Below are positions 36,663 through 46,250 of a DNA stretch of 64,000 bases, in pieces. The stretch covers positions 124,001 through 188,000 of the forward strand of contig JAAFAI010000004.1 in the NCBI GenBank assembly GCA_018222405.1, in the 5' to 3' direction. Made by a program: the position numbers and the translations under genes. Each line of letters begins with the position of its first letter. Within the stretch, counting starts at the first letter, position 1. The notes under the pieces were generated by a model. It saw nothing but the letters and a program-made list of their open reading frames with translations. It was not told the origin of the DNA and did no database searches. Source of the DNA: Gammaproteobacteria bacterium (lineage in GTDB: Bacteria; Pseudomonadota; Gammaproteobacteria; Enterobacterales; Alteromonadaceae).

Positions 36663-37687
36663 TAAAGGCCTTCAACCAGCTGTTTAACTAACGCTGGTCC
36701 CTGATAAATAAAAGAAGAATACACCTGAATGAGCTCGGCACCGGCCGCCATTCGAGCTTTGGCACTGGCAACATCATGGATACCGCCAACCCCGATAATG
36801 GGCATTTTGCCGTTAAGTGCGGCATGTAATTGTTCGGTGATCAGCTGGCTTTGATTCACCAGTACCTCACCGCTTAACCCGCCGGCTTCATTGGCGTGCT
36901 CGAGGCCTTTTACAGCCTCACGATCCAGCGTTGTATTGGTGGCGATAACACCGTCCATTTCGGACTTGATCAGCGATTTGGCAATGCCGTCCACTTCTTC
37001 GGGGCTTAGGTCTGGCGCAATTTTAATAAACAGTGGTACATATTTTCCGTGCACCTGAGCCAGTGTGCCCTGGGCTTCCTTAAGGCCACCCAACAGGGCT
37101 TCCAGCGCTTCGCCATACTGCAGGTTGCGCAGTCCCGGCGTGTTTGGTGAGGAAATGTTGATAGTCACGTAGCTGGCATGCTCGTACACCTTATTAAGGC
37201 ACTTTAAGTAGTCATCCAGCGCGTTGGCTTCTTCGGTATCTTTGTTCTTGCCAATGTTAATACCCAGTGCGCCGTCATAACGACTGGCTTTTACCTGCTC
37301 AACCAGGTAATCCACCCCTTTATTGTTAAAGCCCATGCGATTAATGATGGCGTTTTTTTCCGGCAAACGGAACAGGCGCGGCTTTGGGTTACCCGGCTGT
37401 GGACGCGGTGTAACCGTGCCTACTTCAATAAAGCCAAAACCCATGGCGGCAAAGGCATCAATGCACTCACCGTTTTTATCCAGCCCGGCAGCCAGTCCGA
37501 CAGGATTTCTGAAGGTCACACCGGCAACCGTCACTGGCTTATCCGGAGTGTTTACCCGGTACAGTGCCGACAGCGGCGTGCGCTGGGTGCGGTGTAACCA
37601 TTTAATACTGAAATCGTGGCTTTTTTCGGGTTCGCAGTTAAGCAATACTTTTTGGATCAGATCGTACATGAAGTGTTTTAACGCCAT
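36662..37687 (-). CDS. pyrD: Dihydroorotate dehydrogenase (quinone), class 2
   Basis: 341 residues. An FMN enzyme bound to the inner membrane, it oxidises dihydroorotate and reduces ubiquinone (UMP synthesis). Visible are [41 protein letters not shown], the catalytic-Ser loop [22 protein letters not shown] and [11 protein letters not shown] 37687 is close to a terminator-like stem; an internal ATG 37669 (MYDLIQK) aligns better with the E. coli start, so the first six residues are uncertain. Confidence 0.95.
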   Translation of the reverse strand: MALKHFMYDLIQKVLLNCEPEKSHDFSIKWLHRTQRTPLSALYRVNTPDKPVTVAGVTFRNPVGLAAGLDKNGECIDAFAAMGFGFIEVGTVTPRPQPGNPKPRLFRLPEKNAIINRMGFNNKGVDYLVEQVKASRYDGALGINIGKNKDTEEANALDDYLKCLNKVYEHASYVTINISSPNTPGLRNLQYGEALEALLGGLKEAQGTLAQVHGKYVPLFIKIAPDLSPEEVDGIAKSLIKSEMDGVIATNTTLDREAVKGLEHANEAGGLSGEVLVNQSQLITEQLHAALNGKMPIIGVGGIHDVASAKARMAAGAELIQVYSSFIYQGPALVKQLVEGL

Positions 37688-37689
37688 AA

Positions 37690-37728
37690 ATTAAAGCCCC
37701 GGCGGGTACATAAATACCAGTCGGGGCT
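37690..37728 (-). terminator. Terminator-like stem between gdhB and pyrD
   Basis: AGCCCCG (37695-37701) and CGGGGCT (37722-37728) pair, with additional partial pairing inside the 20-base loop. The minus strand is followed by TTTAATTTATG, where the ATG is pyrD. Readthrough or attenuation into pyrD is possible. Confidence 0.6.
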
Positions 37729-37801
37729 GTGAAGATTATGTTTGCAACCTCACGCTGACTTACGCCAGCGTAAAGCAGGTATCAACCCATGGTTGCGTAG
37801 T

Positions 37802-40800
37802 TTACTGGTTAGACTTCATGCTTAAAAGCATCAATTCACGCAGAGCAACAGAAAACTTCGCAAAATCGTGGCTCGAGCTGGTTTTAAACTCACTCATCAT
37901 ATGATACCAACGTTTTAGCAAGGCTTCATTATTTTGCATCCAGTTGTCTAAAATCGCATCGGCATCTTTTGATTTAGTGTTGCCGGCCAGTAAGGTGGCC
38001 ACAATCGAGCGCTGTTGCCAGTCGAGCTCTTCACGATAAGAAGCCCGGGCCAGTGCCTGCCAGTGGTTGCCCACCGGCTGATTATTAATTTGCTCAAGGA
38101 ACCAGTGCAGTTCCAGGGTTGAGCCTAACTGATAATACAGCCGCCCGACGACATCGATGCTGTGTGAGCCCTGCTCTACCACCTGGGTAAGATCCAGCGC
38201 GCTAAACAGATTACTGAAGGCTGCAACCCGGGCCGCGATATCCTGTGGAACGCCTTTCTCCATCCAGTTCTGGGTGGCTTTTTCAAGCTGGCTGATTTCC
38301 TGTTTCACCAGATAGTTCGACAGGTTCTCACACAGGTCATTAACTGCAGGCTGATACTTCTCGATGCACTGCTGAATGTCGTTGCAGTTATCACCATGGC
38401 GAATATACCAGCGGGTACCGCGGCGCATTAATCGGCGAGCCGATTCAAGCATGGCGAGCTGAACCTTGGCATCCACTTTATTGTCGAGGCTTTCAATGTC
38501 CTGCCACAGCTGACCAATACTGAAGACCCCTTTAATGATGCTGTAAGCATTGGTGATTTCCACAATATCAGCGCCGGTTTCTTCCTGCATGCGATACACA
38601 AAGTTAGCGCCCATATCGTTAACCATATTATTCGTTAACTTGGTGGCAATAATCTCTGCCCGCAGCGGATGCTGCTGCATTTGCTCAGCAAAGCGCTCAC
38701 GTAACACCGGCGGAAAGGCACTGATCAACAACTTCCCGTGATACGGGTTGTCGGTAAGGGCCGGAATATTCAGCTGGTCTTTCAGTACCATTTTACCGTA
38801 GGCGGTAATTACACTCAGTTCTGGCCGGGTCAGGCCGCGATTTTGTACTGCGCGGTCGGAGATTTCATCGTCGTTAGGGATAAACTCCAGTTCACGATTT
38901 AACGCGCCATCACGCTCCAGACCGTGGATAAAGCGTAACTGCTCTTTTAGCGAGGAAACGCCGGTCATCTCAGTAACTGAGATAGTCTGGGTCTGGCGAT
39001 AACAATCCTGCAGCACAATTTTCGCCACGTCATCGGTCATGTCGTAAAGTAAATTGTTGCGTTGCTTGACGGTGAGGTCGCCATTGCTGACCAGCGCGTT
39101 AAGCAGTATTTTGATGTTTACCTCGTTATCCGAGCAATCCACACCACCGACGTTATCGATAAAGTCGGTATTCACCCGGCCACCGTTGGCGGCAAATTCC
39201 ATACGGCCCAACTGCGTGGCACCGAGGTTACCGCCTTCCCCGATGATTTTAGCTTTCAGATCGCAACCGTTAACCCGCAGCGCGTCATTCGCTCTGTCGC
39301 CCACGTCACTGTGGCTTTCTTTTTTGCTCTTCACATAAGTGCCGATACCGCCGTTCCAAATCAGATCAACAGGCATCTTAAGGCAGTTATGGATAAGCTC
39401 GGTGGGCGTCATCGAGTTCTGACGGGTACCCAACCAGGTTTTCATTTCCGGCGTTAAGGTAATCGATTTCGCCGCACGGCTAAACACACCGCCGCCTTTG
39501 GAGATCAGCGATTTGTCGTAATCGTCCCAGGTCAGACTGGGGTTTTCGAATAACCGTTGACGCTCTTTATAGCTCTTCGCCGCGTCCGGATCCGGGTCGA
39601 AGAAAATATGCAGGTGGTTAAAGGCAACAATCAGGCGGGTATGCTCAGACAGCAGCATGCCGTTACCGAATACGTCGCCGCCCATGTCGCCTACGCCAAC
39701 ACAAGTGAAGTCTGTAGTCTGACAATCGATACCAATTTCGCGGAAGTGGCGTTTAACCGACTCCCATGCACCGCGGGCCGTAATGCCCATTTTCTTGTGG
39801 TCATAGCCGATACTACCACCAGAGGCAAAGGCATCGCCCAGCCAGAAGTTATATTCTTCAGAGATGCCATTAGCAATATCCGAGAATGTCGCAGTGCCTT
39901 TATCGGCAGCGACGACCAGATACGGATCGTCTTCGTCGAGACGTACCACATTCTTCGGCGGCACAATTTCACCGTCAACAATGTTATCGGTAATATCCAG
40001 TAAGCTGCGGATAAATGTGCGATAGCAGGCTTTGCCTTCTTCGAAGATTTCCTGACGGCTGGCTCCGGCTGGCAGTTGTTTGCACACAAAACCGCCTTTC
40101 GCGCCTACCGGCACAATCACCGTATTCTTAACCTGCTGGGCTTTAACCAGGCCGAGAATTTCGGTGCGGAAGTCTTCCTGGCGATCAGACCAGCGTAAAC
40201 CACCACGGGCTACCCGGCCACCGCGTAAATGCACACCTTCAATTTTCGGGCTGTATACAAAGATTTCATACTTAGGGAGCGGTAATGGCATTTCCGGGAT
40301 AAGCTCTGGCAGTAATTTGAACGACACATAAGGCTTGTCACTGCCGTCTTCTGCCGGTTGATAGAAGTTAGTCCGCAGCGTGGCATTAATCATATCCAGA
40401 TAACGACGAATGATACGGTCATCATCCAGGTTACTTACCTGATCCAGCGCGGCGGTAATTTTATCCCGCAGCGTTTGCTGACGCTTCTTGCTCGGCTTGC
40501 GGCCCGGATTAAAGATCAACTCAAAATAGCTGATCAGCATTTCGGCAATGTGCGGATAGTTCGACAGCGTATTGGCGATATAATCCCGGCTGAAGCTACT
40601 GCCGGTCTGACGCATATACTTAGCAAACGCACGAAGAATGGTTACGTTACGGCCAGTCAGTTCTGCGCTTAGCACCAAACGGTTAAACCCATCATCTTCC
40701 AGATCGTTGTACCACACCTTGGCAAAGGCATCCTGAAATAACTGCTGGGCTTTCACCATGTCCAGGTCGTTACCGCTCTTATGCAGCATGGTAAAGTCCA

Positions 40801-42637
40801 TGACCCACTTGAGCTGGCCATCAGCGCACTGAATTTTGTACGGGCTTTCGTCGATAACCCGTAAACCAAAGTTTTCCAGAATCGGCAGTACATCGGATAG
40901 GTGAATCGGCTCAAACAGGTGGAACAGTTTAAGCTTAACAACCTGACTGTCAGACTGCTCCTCCTGTGGCCGGTAAAACAACATACCGAGGTTTTCTTCC
41001 GGGGTGAGTTGTTCCAGTTTTTCGATATCCACCAAAGCGGCACTTGGCAGGTTATGCTCGGTGTAAGACGGCGAAAAGGCATTAAGATAATTACGCTCCA
41101 GCATTTTCGCTTTGGCTTCACCATAGGCTGACGATAAGGCAGACGACAGGCGGTCATTCCAGGTTTTGGTTAACTCAATAATATTCTGCTCGATATCCTT
41201 CACGTCTAATTCCGCATTGTTGTCTTCTACCCTGGCGATGTAATGAGTCCGGGCATACACCGACTCTGAGAAAAAGGTAGTAAATTCCACTTCCCCAGTG
41301 GCATTAAGTGAACGCTTCAATAGAGCCTGTGTTTCTTTGCGTAACTGTGTGTTATAGCGTTCTCTTGGCACGTATACCATACACGAGAAGAAACGGCCAA
41401 AGGTGTCTTTGCGCACGAATAAGCGGGTAATACCACGCTCCTGCATCTGGAAAATGCCGCGGATGACCTCGGCCATTTCCTCTTCCGGCGTTTGCAGCAG
41501 CTCATCCCGAGGGTAAGTTTCTACAATGTTGTTGAACGCTTTAAAGGCATGAGTGTCAGGATCGAATTCCGACAACTCGCATATGCGGCGGATCTTATCC
41601 GACAGTAACGGAATATCCTTGGTACTGCTGTTATAAAAACTGGCAGAGTATAAGCCTAAAAAGCGGTGCTCACCGGTAACCTGACCATTACTGTTAAATT
41701 CTTTAATGCCGACATAATCCATATACGCAGGACGATGAACCCGTGAACGGCTGTTGGTTTTAGTCAGTAATAACAGGCGCTGGCTTAATGCCTCTTCCCG
41801 CGCCGTTGCAGGCAGGTTAGATAATAATCGCGGTTTATCACTGATGGAGTTTTTCATCAGCCCCAGGCTGCTGTCGTTATCCGGCGTCCACTGGTGGTCG
41901 CCCTCAATGGCGCTGACCGAATAGTAGCGATAGCCCATCAGGGTGAAGTTATGATCGCTCAGCCAGTCCAGAAACCGCAGCACAGTATCTTTATGGGATT
42001 TATCCACCGGTAACTTTTTGGCTTTGCTAACCTGGCCGGTAATGGCTTTAAGCTTATCCAGCATCGGCTGCCAGTCGGCCACCGCCAGTGACACTTCGTC
42101 AATGGTGGAATGCAGCTCTGAGGTTAATTGTTCCAGATCGGCTTTGCTGGTCTGACGGTCAACTTCGATGAACACCACGGTTTGTCTTAAATTGCTGGTT
42201 TGATTGGCATCGAGAAAATTAACCAGCTTATTGCTGTCATCGCGCTCAATATTCATTGGGCTGTGGATCAGCATATGTGCGGTGATGCCCAGGCGATTTA
42301 ATGCCATACGCACTGAGTCGATTAAAAATGGTACGTCACGGATGATCAGCTCAACAATGGTATGGCTCGATTTCCAGCCATGCTTTTCTATTTCCGGGTT
42401 GAATACGCGTACGTGGGGTGAGCTGGCATCGAAATTGGAGAAGGTATTCCACAAACTGAGTGTGGCACCGTATAAATCGCTGTCGTTACGATTCTCAAGG
42501 TCGTCCAGAGAGATATTTTTAAAAAAATGCCGTCCAAAGGTGTGAATATGCTCACGGCTTTTGGCATCTACTTTTTTGTCGATAAGTGAAAAAACATTCT
42601 CAAGCAAAACTGAGTAGCGCTGAGAGTTAGCTGTCAT
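37802..42637 (-). CDS. gdhB: NAD-specific glutamate dehydrogenase, large (180-kDa class)
   Basis: 1611 residues. Oxidative deamination of glutamate to 2-oxoglutarate with NAD. It has a long N-terminal half with ACT-like modules (TIVELIIRDVPFLIDSVRMAL), then the catalytic core with GGRVARGGLRWSDRQEDFRTEILGLVKAQQVKNTVIVPVGAKGGFV (substrate-binding Lys), VGVGDMGGDVFGNGML for NAD and NGGRVNTDFIDNVGGVDCSDNEVN, and an extended C-terminal helical region. Full length, no frame damage. Its own transcript probably starts in the 180-bp gap with the RND operon terminator upstream. Confidence 0.96.
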   Translation of the reverse strand: MTANSQRYSVLLENVFSLIDKKVDAKSREHIHTFGRHFFKNISLDDLENRNDSDLYGATLSLWNTFSNFDASSPHVRVFNPEIEKHGWKSSHTIVELIIRDVPFLIDSVRMALNRLGITAHMLIHSPMNIERDDSNKLVNFLDANQTSNLRQTVVFIEVDRQTSKADLEQLTSELHSTIDEVSLAVADWQPMLDKLKAITGQVSKAKKLPVDKSHKDTVLRFLDWLSDHNFTLMGYRYYSVSAIEGDHQWTPDNDSSLGLMKNSISDKPRLLSNLPATAREEALSQRLLLLTKTNSRSRVHRPAYMDYVGIKEFNSNGQVTGEHRFLGLYSASFYNSSTKDIPLLSDKIRRICELSEFDPDTHAFKAFNNIVETYPRDELLQTPEEEMAEVIRGIFQMQERGITRLFVRKDTFGRFFSCMVYVPRERYNTQLRKETQALLKRSLNATGEVEFTTFFSESVYARTHYIARVEDNNAELDVKDIEQNIIELTKTWNDRLSSALSSAYGEAKAKMLERNYLNAFSPSYTEHNLPSAALVDIEKLEQLTPEENLGMLFYRPQEEQSDSQVVKLKLFHLFEPIHLSDVLPILENFGLRVIDESPYKIQCADGQLKWVMDFTMLHKSGNDLDMVKAQQLFQDAFAKVWYNDLEDDGFNRLVLSAELTGRNVTILRAFAKYMRQTGSSFSRDYIANTLSNYPHIAEMLISYFELIFNPGRKPSKKRQQTLRDKITAALDQVSNLDDDRIIRRYLDMINATLRTNFYQPAEDGSDKPYVSFKLLPELIPEMPLPLPKYEIFVYSPKIEGVHLRGGRVARGGLRWSDRQEDFRTEILGLVKAQQVKNTVIVPVGAKGGFVCKQLPAGASRQEIFEEGKACYRTFIRSLLDITDNIVDGEIVPPKNVVRLDEDDPYLVVAADKGTATFSDIANGISEEYNFWLGDAFASGGSIGYDHKKMGITARGAWESVKRHFREIGIDCQTTDFTCVGVGDMGGDVFGNGMLLSEHTRLIVAFNHLHIFFDPDPDAAKSYKERQRLFENPSLTWDDYDKSLISKGGGVFSRAAKSITLTPEMKTWLGTRQNSMTPTELIHNCLKMPVDLIWNGGIGTYVKSKKESHSDVGDRANDALRVNGCDLKAKIIGEGGNLGATQLGRMEFAANGGRVNTDFIDNVGGVDCSDNEVNIKILLNALVSNGDLTVKQRNNLLYDMTDDVAKIVLQDCYRQTQTISVTEMTGVSSLKEQLRFIHGLERDGALNRELEFIPNDDEISDRAVQNRGLTRPELSVITAYGKMVLKDQLNIPALTDNPYHGKLLISAFPPVLRERFAEQMQQHPLRAEIIATKLTNNMVNDMGANFVYRMQEETGADIVEITNAYSIIKGVFSIGQLWQDIESLDNKVDAKVQLAMLESARRLMRRGTRWYIRHGDNCNDIQQCIEKYQPAVNDLCENLSNYLVKQEISQLEKATQNWMEKGVPQDIAARVAAFSNLFSALDLTQVVEQGSHSIDVVGRLYYQLGSTLELHWFLEQINNQPVGNHWQALARASYREELDWQQRSIVATLLAGNTKSKDADAILDNWMQNNEALLKRWYHMMSEFKTSSSHDFAKFSVALRELMLLSMKSNQ

Positions 42638-42767
42638 GTGCTCTACCTAATGATGATTTGTAGTTAAGTATAGATTGTACCTACATATTTTCTCGAAAAT
42701 ATGACGGAATTAAAAGCCCTGTTTTTACATAATGTTTACATTTTGGGTAAGTATTCAGATTATGCAA

Positions 42768-42797
42768 ATAAAAAGGAGCCTGAGAGGCTCCTTTGTT
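42768..42797 (-). terminator. Rho-independent terminator of the DUF1302-DUF1329-YCF48-RND operon
   Basis: AAAGGAGCC (42772-42780) and GGCTCCTTT (42786-42794) form a 9-bp perfect stem with a 5-base loop. The minus-strand RNA continues TTTTTATTT. It lies 24 bases after the RND stop. Confidence 0.92.
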
Positions 42798-42817
42798 GGT
42801 TACTTATGCGAAAAAAT

Positions 42818-45139
42818 TTACTTTTCGCTACGGTTAAACCATAGCAGTCTGGCCAGCGCCGGTAGCACAACAATGGCACCCAGCATATTCACCAGGAACA
42901 TGAAGGTCAGCAGAATACCCATGTCCACCTGGAACTTGAGTGACGAGAACACCCAGGTGCTGACACCGATGGCCAGGGTAATACCGGTAAACAGTACTGC
43001 GCTGCCCCGCTCTTTAAGCGCCTCAAGGTAGGCTTTTTCAACCGACATGCCCTGTTTAATTAATCCGTTCATGGTCGACAGGATATAGATACCGTAATCC
43101 ACACCAATACCCACGCCCAGTGCAATTACCGGTAACGTGTAAACAGTAAGGCCTATATTCAGGTAGGTCATTAATGCCTGTGCCAGTACCGAGACCACAT
43201 ACAACGGTAATACGACAGAAATAGTGGCGCGTAGTGAGCGGAAGCTCAGCAAACACAGAATGATCACGGCACCAAATACATACATCATCATCGGCGTTTG
43301 CGCAGCCTGTACTGCTTCGTTGGTGGCCGCCATAACGCCTACCGGACCAGACGCCAGACTAAAGCGGGTATCTTCGGTCTGATATTGCTGTCTGAAATCC
43401 TTCACCGCATCGACTACCCGGGTAATGGTTTGCGCCTTATGATCTTCCATAAACAGGATGATAGGCATGACCGAGCAGTTACCGTTTAATAAACCAGACG
43501 AGGTCGGCACCCGGGAGATTGCCTGCACCAGCGTTTGCTGGTTACGCGGTAGTACCTGCCATTTCGGGTTACCTTCGTTGTAGCCGGCATTCACCACCTT
43601 CGCTACCGAAGCGAGGGATACCGCAGACTGCACCCCCTCCACATTGGTCATCTTCCACTGGAAGTCATCGATAGCGCGCATCGTTTCGTAGCTGGTACAG
43701 GCCTCCGGTGTGGTTTCTACCAGAACCGAAATATAATCCACCGTCACTTCAAAGCGGTCGGTGATCAAAGCCGTATCCTGGTTGTAACGTGAGTCCTGAT
43801 GCAATACCGCTGCGCCGGCCTGAATATCACCAATCTGCATCTGCTTGGACTGCACAATGCCCAGCGCAAACAAAATGCCGGTAATCAGTACGATAGTAAT
43901 CGCCGTATTTTTACGGGTACACACATCCAGTACATGCCACAGACCTTCTGATTTAGACTCCTTACCGGCAAAGCGATCGAGATAATGCTCCGGGAATCGG
44001 ATAAAGCTCATTAATACTGGCAACAGAATCAGGTTGGTCAGAATAATGACCGCCACACCCAGACTGGCAGTAATCGCCAGCTCGCGAATAATGCCAATAT
44101 CAATAACCAGTAAGGTTAAGAAACCTACTGTGTCAGACAGCAGCGCAATACCACCAGGAATTAGCAGCGCGCGGAACGCGGACATTGCTGCCTGTTTGGC
44201 GTTGTTACCTTTAATAACGTTTTTCTCTACCGCGTTAATCATCTGCACGCCATGACTCACGCCAATGGCAAAAACCAAAAACGGTACCAGTATCGACATG
44301 GGGTCCAGACCAAAGCCCAGTGTGGTAAGTAAGCCCATTTGCCAAACCACTGCGATAACCGAGCACATGATAGGTAGCACGGTGAGCATGATATTGCGCG
44401 AGAAGAAATACACCATGAAAGCAGTGATCACGATAGCGATGGCAAAGAACAGCACTACAAATTTAGCACCGGTCGCTACATCACCAATCATTTTGGCAAA
44501 GCCGATAATATGTACGCTTACCTGCTCATCTTCATACTGCCCGCGTAACTTGGTTTCCAGCTCTTCAGCCAGTGCCAGGGTGTTGAGCGCTTCACCAGTT
44601 TCCGGATCTAATTCGAGAAGCTGCGCCGTGACCATTGCGCAGCGGTAGTTATTAGACACCTGACGGCCTACAATCTTGGCTTTTTCGATATTCGCGGCAA
44701 CCGTTTCTAACGCTCTGGGGTTAGACGAGTCAAAATCGGCCGGGATCACCGGGCCACCGGCAAAACCACCTTCCACAATTTCGGTAAACCGGGTAGAAGG
44801 TGAATACAGCGAAACCACCAGTGAACGGTTTACACCGTTGATAAAAAACAGCTCATCGTGAACATTCTTCAGCGTATCGAAGAAGTACTGATTAAAGATA
44901 TCACTGTCTTTGTCGCATACTGCCACAAGCACATTGTTAGCACCGCCAAAGTCTTTACGGTGCTCCATGTAGGTTTGCATGTATTCGTGGTTCAGCGGGA
45001 TATTTTTCTCGAAGCCGGCATCGAGCTGCATACGTGATGCCTGAAATGCCAGCACCAACGTAGCAAAAATAAACAGAATAATAACCAGCGGTCGATTATT
45101 GAAAATCAAACGCTCTGAAACTTGACTAAAAGAAGACAT
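42818..45139 (-). CDS. MMPL-type RND transporter (predicted exporter/lipid transporter)
   Basis: 773 residues, shorter than drug-efflux RND proteins. Two repeats of one TM, a periplasmic loop and a sterol-sensing-like bundle of five TMs (ITAFMVYFFSRNIMLTVLPIMCSVIAVVWQ, LVPFLVFAIGVSHGVQMINAV; second copy VVLPLYVVSVLAQALMTY, ALGVGIGVDYGIYILSTM with the conserved Asp-Tyr). Such HAE3/MMPL proteins move lipids, hopanoids or other hydrophobic molecules. It is last gene of the DUF1302 operon, 9 bp behind the YCF48-like gene, with a strong terminator after it. Confidence 0.92.
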   Translation of the reverse strand: MSSFSQVSERLIFNNRPLVIILFIFATLVLAFQASRMQLDAGFEKNIPLNHEYMQTYMEHRKDFGGANNVLVAVCDKDSDIFNQYFFDTLKNVHDELFFINGVNRSLVVSLYSPSTRFTEIVEGGFAGGPVIPADFDSSNPRALETVAANIEKAKIVGRQVSNNYRCAMVTAQLLELDPETGEALNTLALAEELETKLRGQYEDEQVSVHIIGFAKMIGDVATGAKFVVLFFAIAIVITAFMVYFFSRNIMLTVLPIMCSVIAVVWQMGLLTTLGFGLDPMSILVPFLVFAIGVSHGVQMINAVEKNVIKGNNAKQAAMSAFRALLIPGGIALLSDTVGFLTLLVIDIGIIRELAITASLGVAVIILTNLILLPVLMSFIRFPEHYLDRFAGKESKSEGLWHVLDVCTRKNTAITIVLITGILFALGIVQSKQMQIGDIQAGAAVLHQDSRYNQDTALITDRFEVTVDYISVLVETTPEACTSYETMRAIDDFQWKMTNVEGVQSAVSLASVAKVVNAGYNEGNPKWQVLPRNQQTLVQAISRVPTSSGLLNGNCSVMPIILFMEDHKAQTITRVVDAVKDFRQQYQTEDTRFSLASGPVGVMAATNEAVQAAQTPMMMYVFGAVIILCLLSFRSLRATISVVLPLYVVSVLAQALMTYLNIGLTVYTLPVIALGVGIGVDYGIYILSTMNGLIKQGMSVEKAYLEALKERGSAVLFTGITLAIGVSTWVFSSLKFQVDMGILLTFMFLVNMLGAIVVLPALARLLWFNRSEK

Positions 45140-45148
45140 AACTACACG

Positions 45149-46186
45149 TTAATCCAAAGAAAGTGAATAGATGCCATCGGCGGCAGTGACAACAGTTTGT
45201 CCGTCTACGGACACCGCATTTAAGAGCGCAGATTTATTCTCGGTTTGTGAAACGTTCACTCCGGCGGCCGGTTCACAGTTAAGCGCTGGTGCGGCATACG
45301 GGTCGAACGACGATGTTTGTAGAGGCAATGAGGCCTTAACCATTACACCGTTATTGCCGATAAAAGACAGCTTATTCTTGCCGATAACAATCGAGTTTAT
45401 CGTGGCGGTGTTACAGGTTTGCAAAGTCTCCCACTGCTCCCCATCTTCACTGACCAGAATGTTACCGCGTAAGCCCGCAGCCACCATTAAACCAGAATCC
45501 AGCTGCACAAAATCGAAAAATGAACCGGTATAATCTGACTCCAGACGCTGCCAGCTTTGACCGTCATCATCACTCAGCGCCAGTAAACCAGCTTCACCGG
45601 CTATCAGTAGCGTGCCATTCTGGCCACGGGTGATACGGTTTAAGTGCGGTAAAATGGAGTTTAATTCCAGTTGATAAAACTCTTCATCTTCCTTACGAAT
45701 TTCTTCTAGATACTCACGGTCGTAAGGGTTGAGAAATTCGGCGTGGCGCACGCTATCCCAGCTATTACCACCATCATTGGTTTGGTAAAACAAACCGTAA
45801 GCGCCAATGGCTATGCCACGGCGACTATCAAAAAACATCACATCTAAAAACGGGCGTTCCAACTCAGGCTGGTACATTTGCACCTGCCACTGCTCACCAC
45901 CATCGCCGGAATGCAAAATAATGGCATCATGACCAACGGCCCAGATATGCTCCCCGACCAGGGTAACAGCCGTTAAGGTTGATTGGGTGGGAACGGTAAC
46001 CTGAGTAAAGTCGCTATCGGCGCGCTTTATCAGCACGTGGCCGCGTTCGCCCACGGCAACAGTGATATCGCCGGAGGCAATATCCAGTAACAGAGATTCT
46101 TTAACAAGTGGTGCCTGATAAGACTGTTCTGCATGCAATGCAAATGAAACTAACAACAGTAGCACCGAAGAAATGGATTTACGCAT
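45149..46186 (-). CDS. YCF48-like/BNR-repeat periplasmic beta-propeller protein
   Basis: 345 residues with signal peptide MRKSISSVLLLLVSFALHA. The mature protein has repeated VGEHIWAVGHDAIILHSGDGGEQW, AIGAYGLFYQTNDGGNSW, IAGEAGLLALSDDDGQSW and VAAGLRGNILVSEDGEQW blades, the BNR/YCF48 pattern. Named after a photosystem II assembly factor, but in proteobacteria it occurs with RND and DUF1302/1329 genes and probably scaffolds or loads the exporter (inference). ATG 46186 is chosen because it starts the signal peptide; the frame is open 48 bases further. A hairpin precedes it at 46217-46239. Confidence 0.88.
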   Translation of the reverse strand: MRKSISSVLLLLVSFALHAEQSYQAPLVKESLLLDIASGDITVAVGERGHVLIKRADSDFTQVTVPTQSTLTAVTLVGEHIWAVGHDAIILHSGDGGEQWQVQMYQPELERPFLDVMFFDSRRGIAIGAYGLFYQTNDGGNSWDSVRHAEFLNPYDREYLEEIRKEDEEFYQLELNSILPHLNRITRGQNGTLLIAGEAGLLALSDDDGQSWQRLESDYTGSFFDFVQLDSGLMVAAGLRGNILVSEDGEQWETLQTCNTATINSIVIGKNKLSFIGNNGVMVKASLPLQTSSFDPYAAPALNCEPAAGVNVSQTENKSALLNAVSVDGQTVVTAADGIYSLSLD

Positions 46187-46210
46187 TAAGACGTTTAGCC
46201 TCCGTCTGAT

Positions 46211-46239
46211 TAAGAAAACGGTTGGCAAGGCCAACCGTT
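46211..46239 (-). terminator. Intra-operon hairpin between DUF1329 and YCF48-like genes
   Basis: AACGGTTGGC (46217-46226) and GCCAACCGTT (46230-46239) form a 10-bp perfect stem with a 3-base loop. The minus strand is followed by TTCTTAATC. It resembles an attenuating terminator or an mRNA-stabilising hairpin that would give more DUF1302/DUF1329 than YCF48/RND. Confidence 0.65.
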
Positions 46240-46250
46240 ATTCTGAAGTG

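Noticed and set aside
39062..39457. 131-codon plus-strand frame inside gdhB
   Set aside because: Antisense shadow of the conserved dehydrogenase core; no ribosome-binding site.
44034..44648. Plus-strand frames in the MMPL RND gene
   Set aside because: Antisense shadows rich in Ile/Ser/Ala produced by complementing membrane-helix codons.
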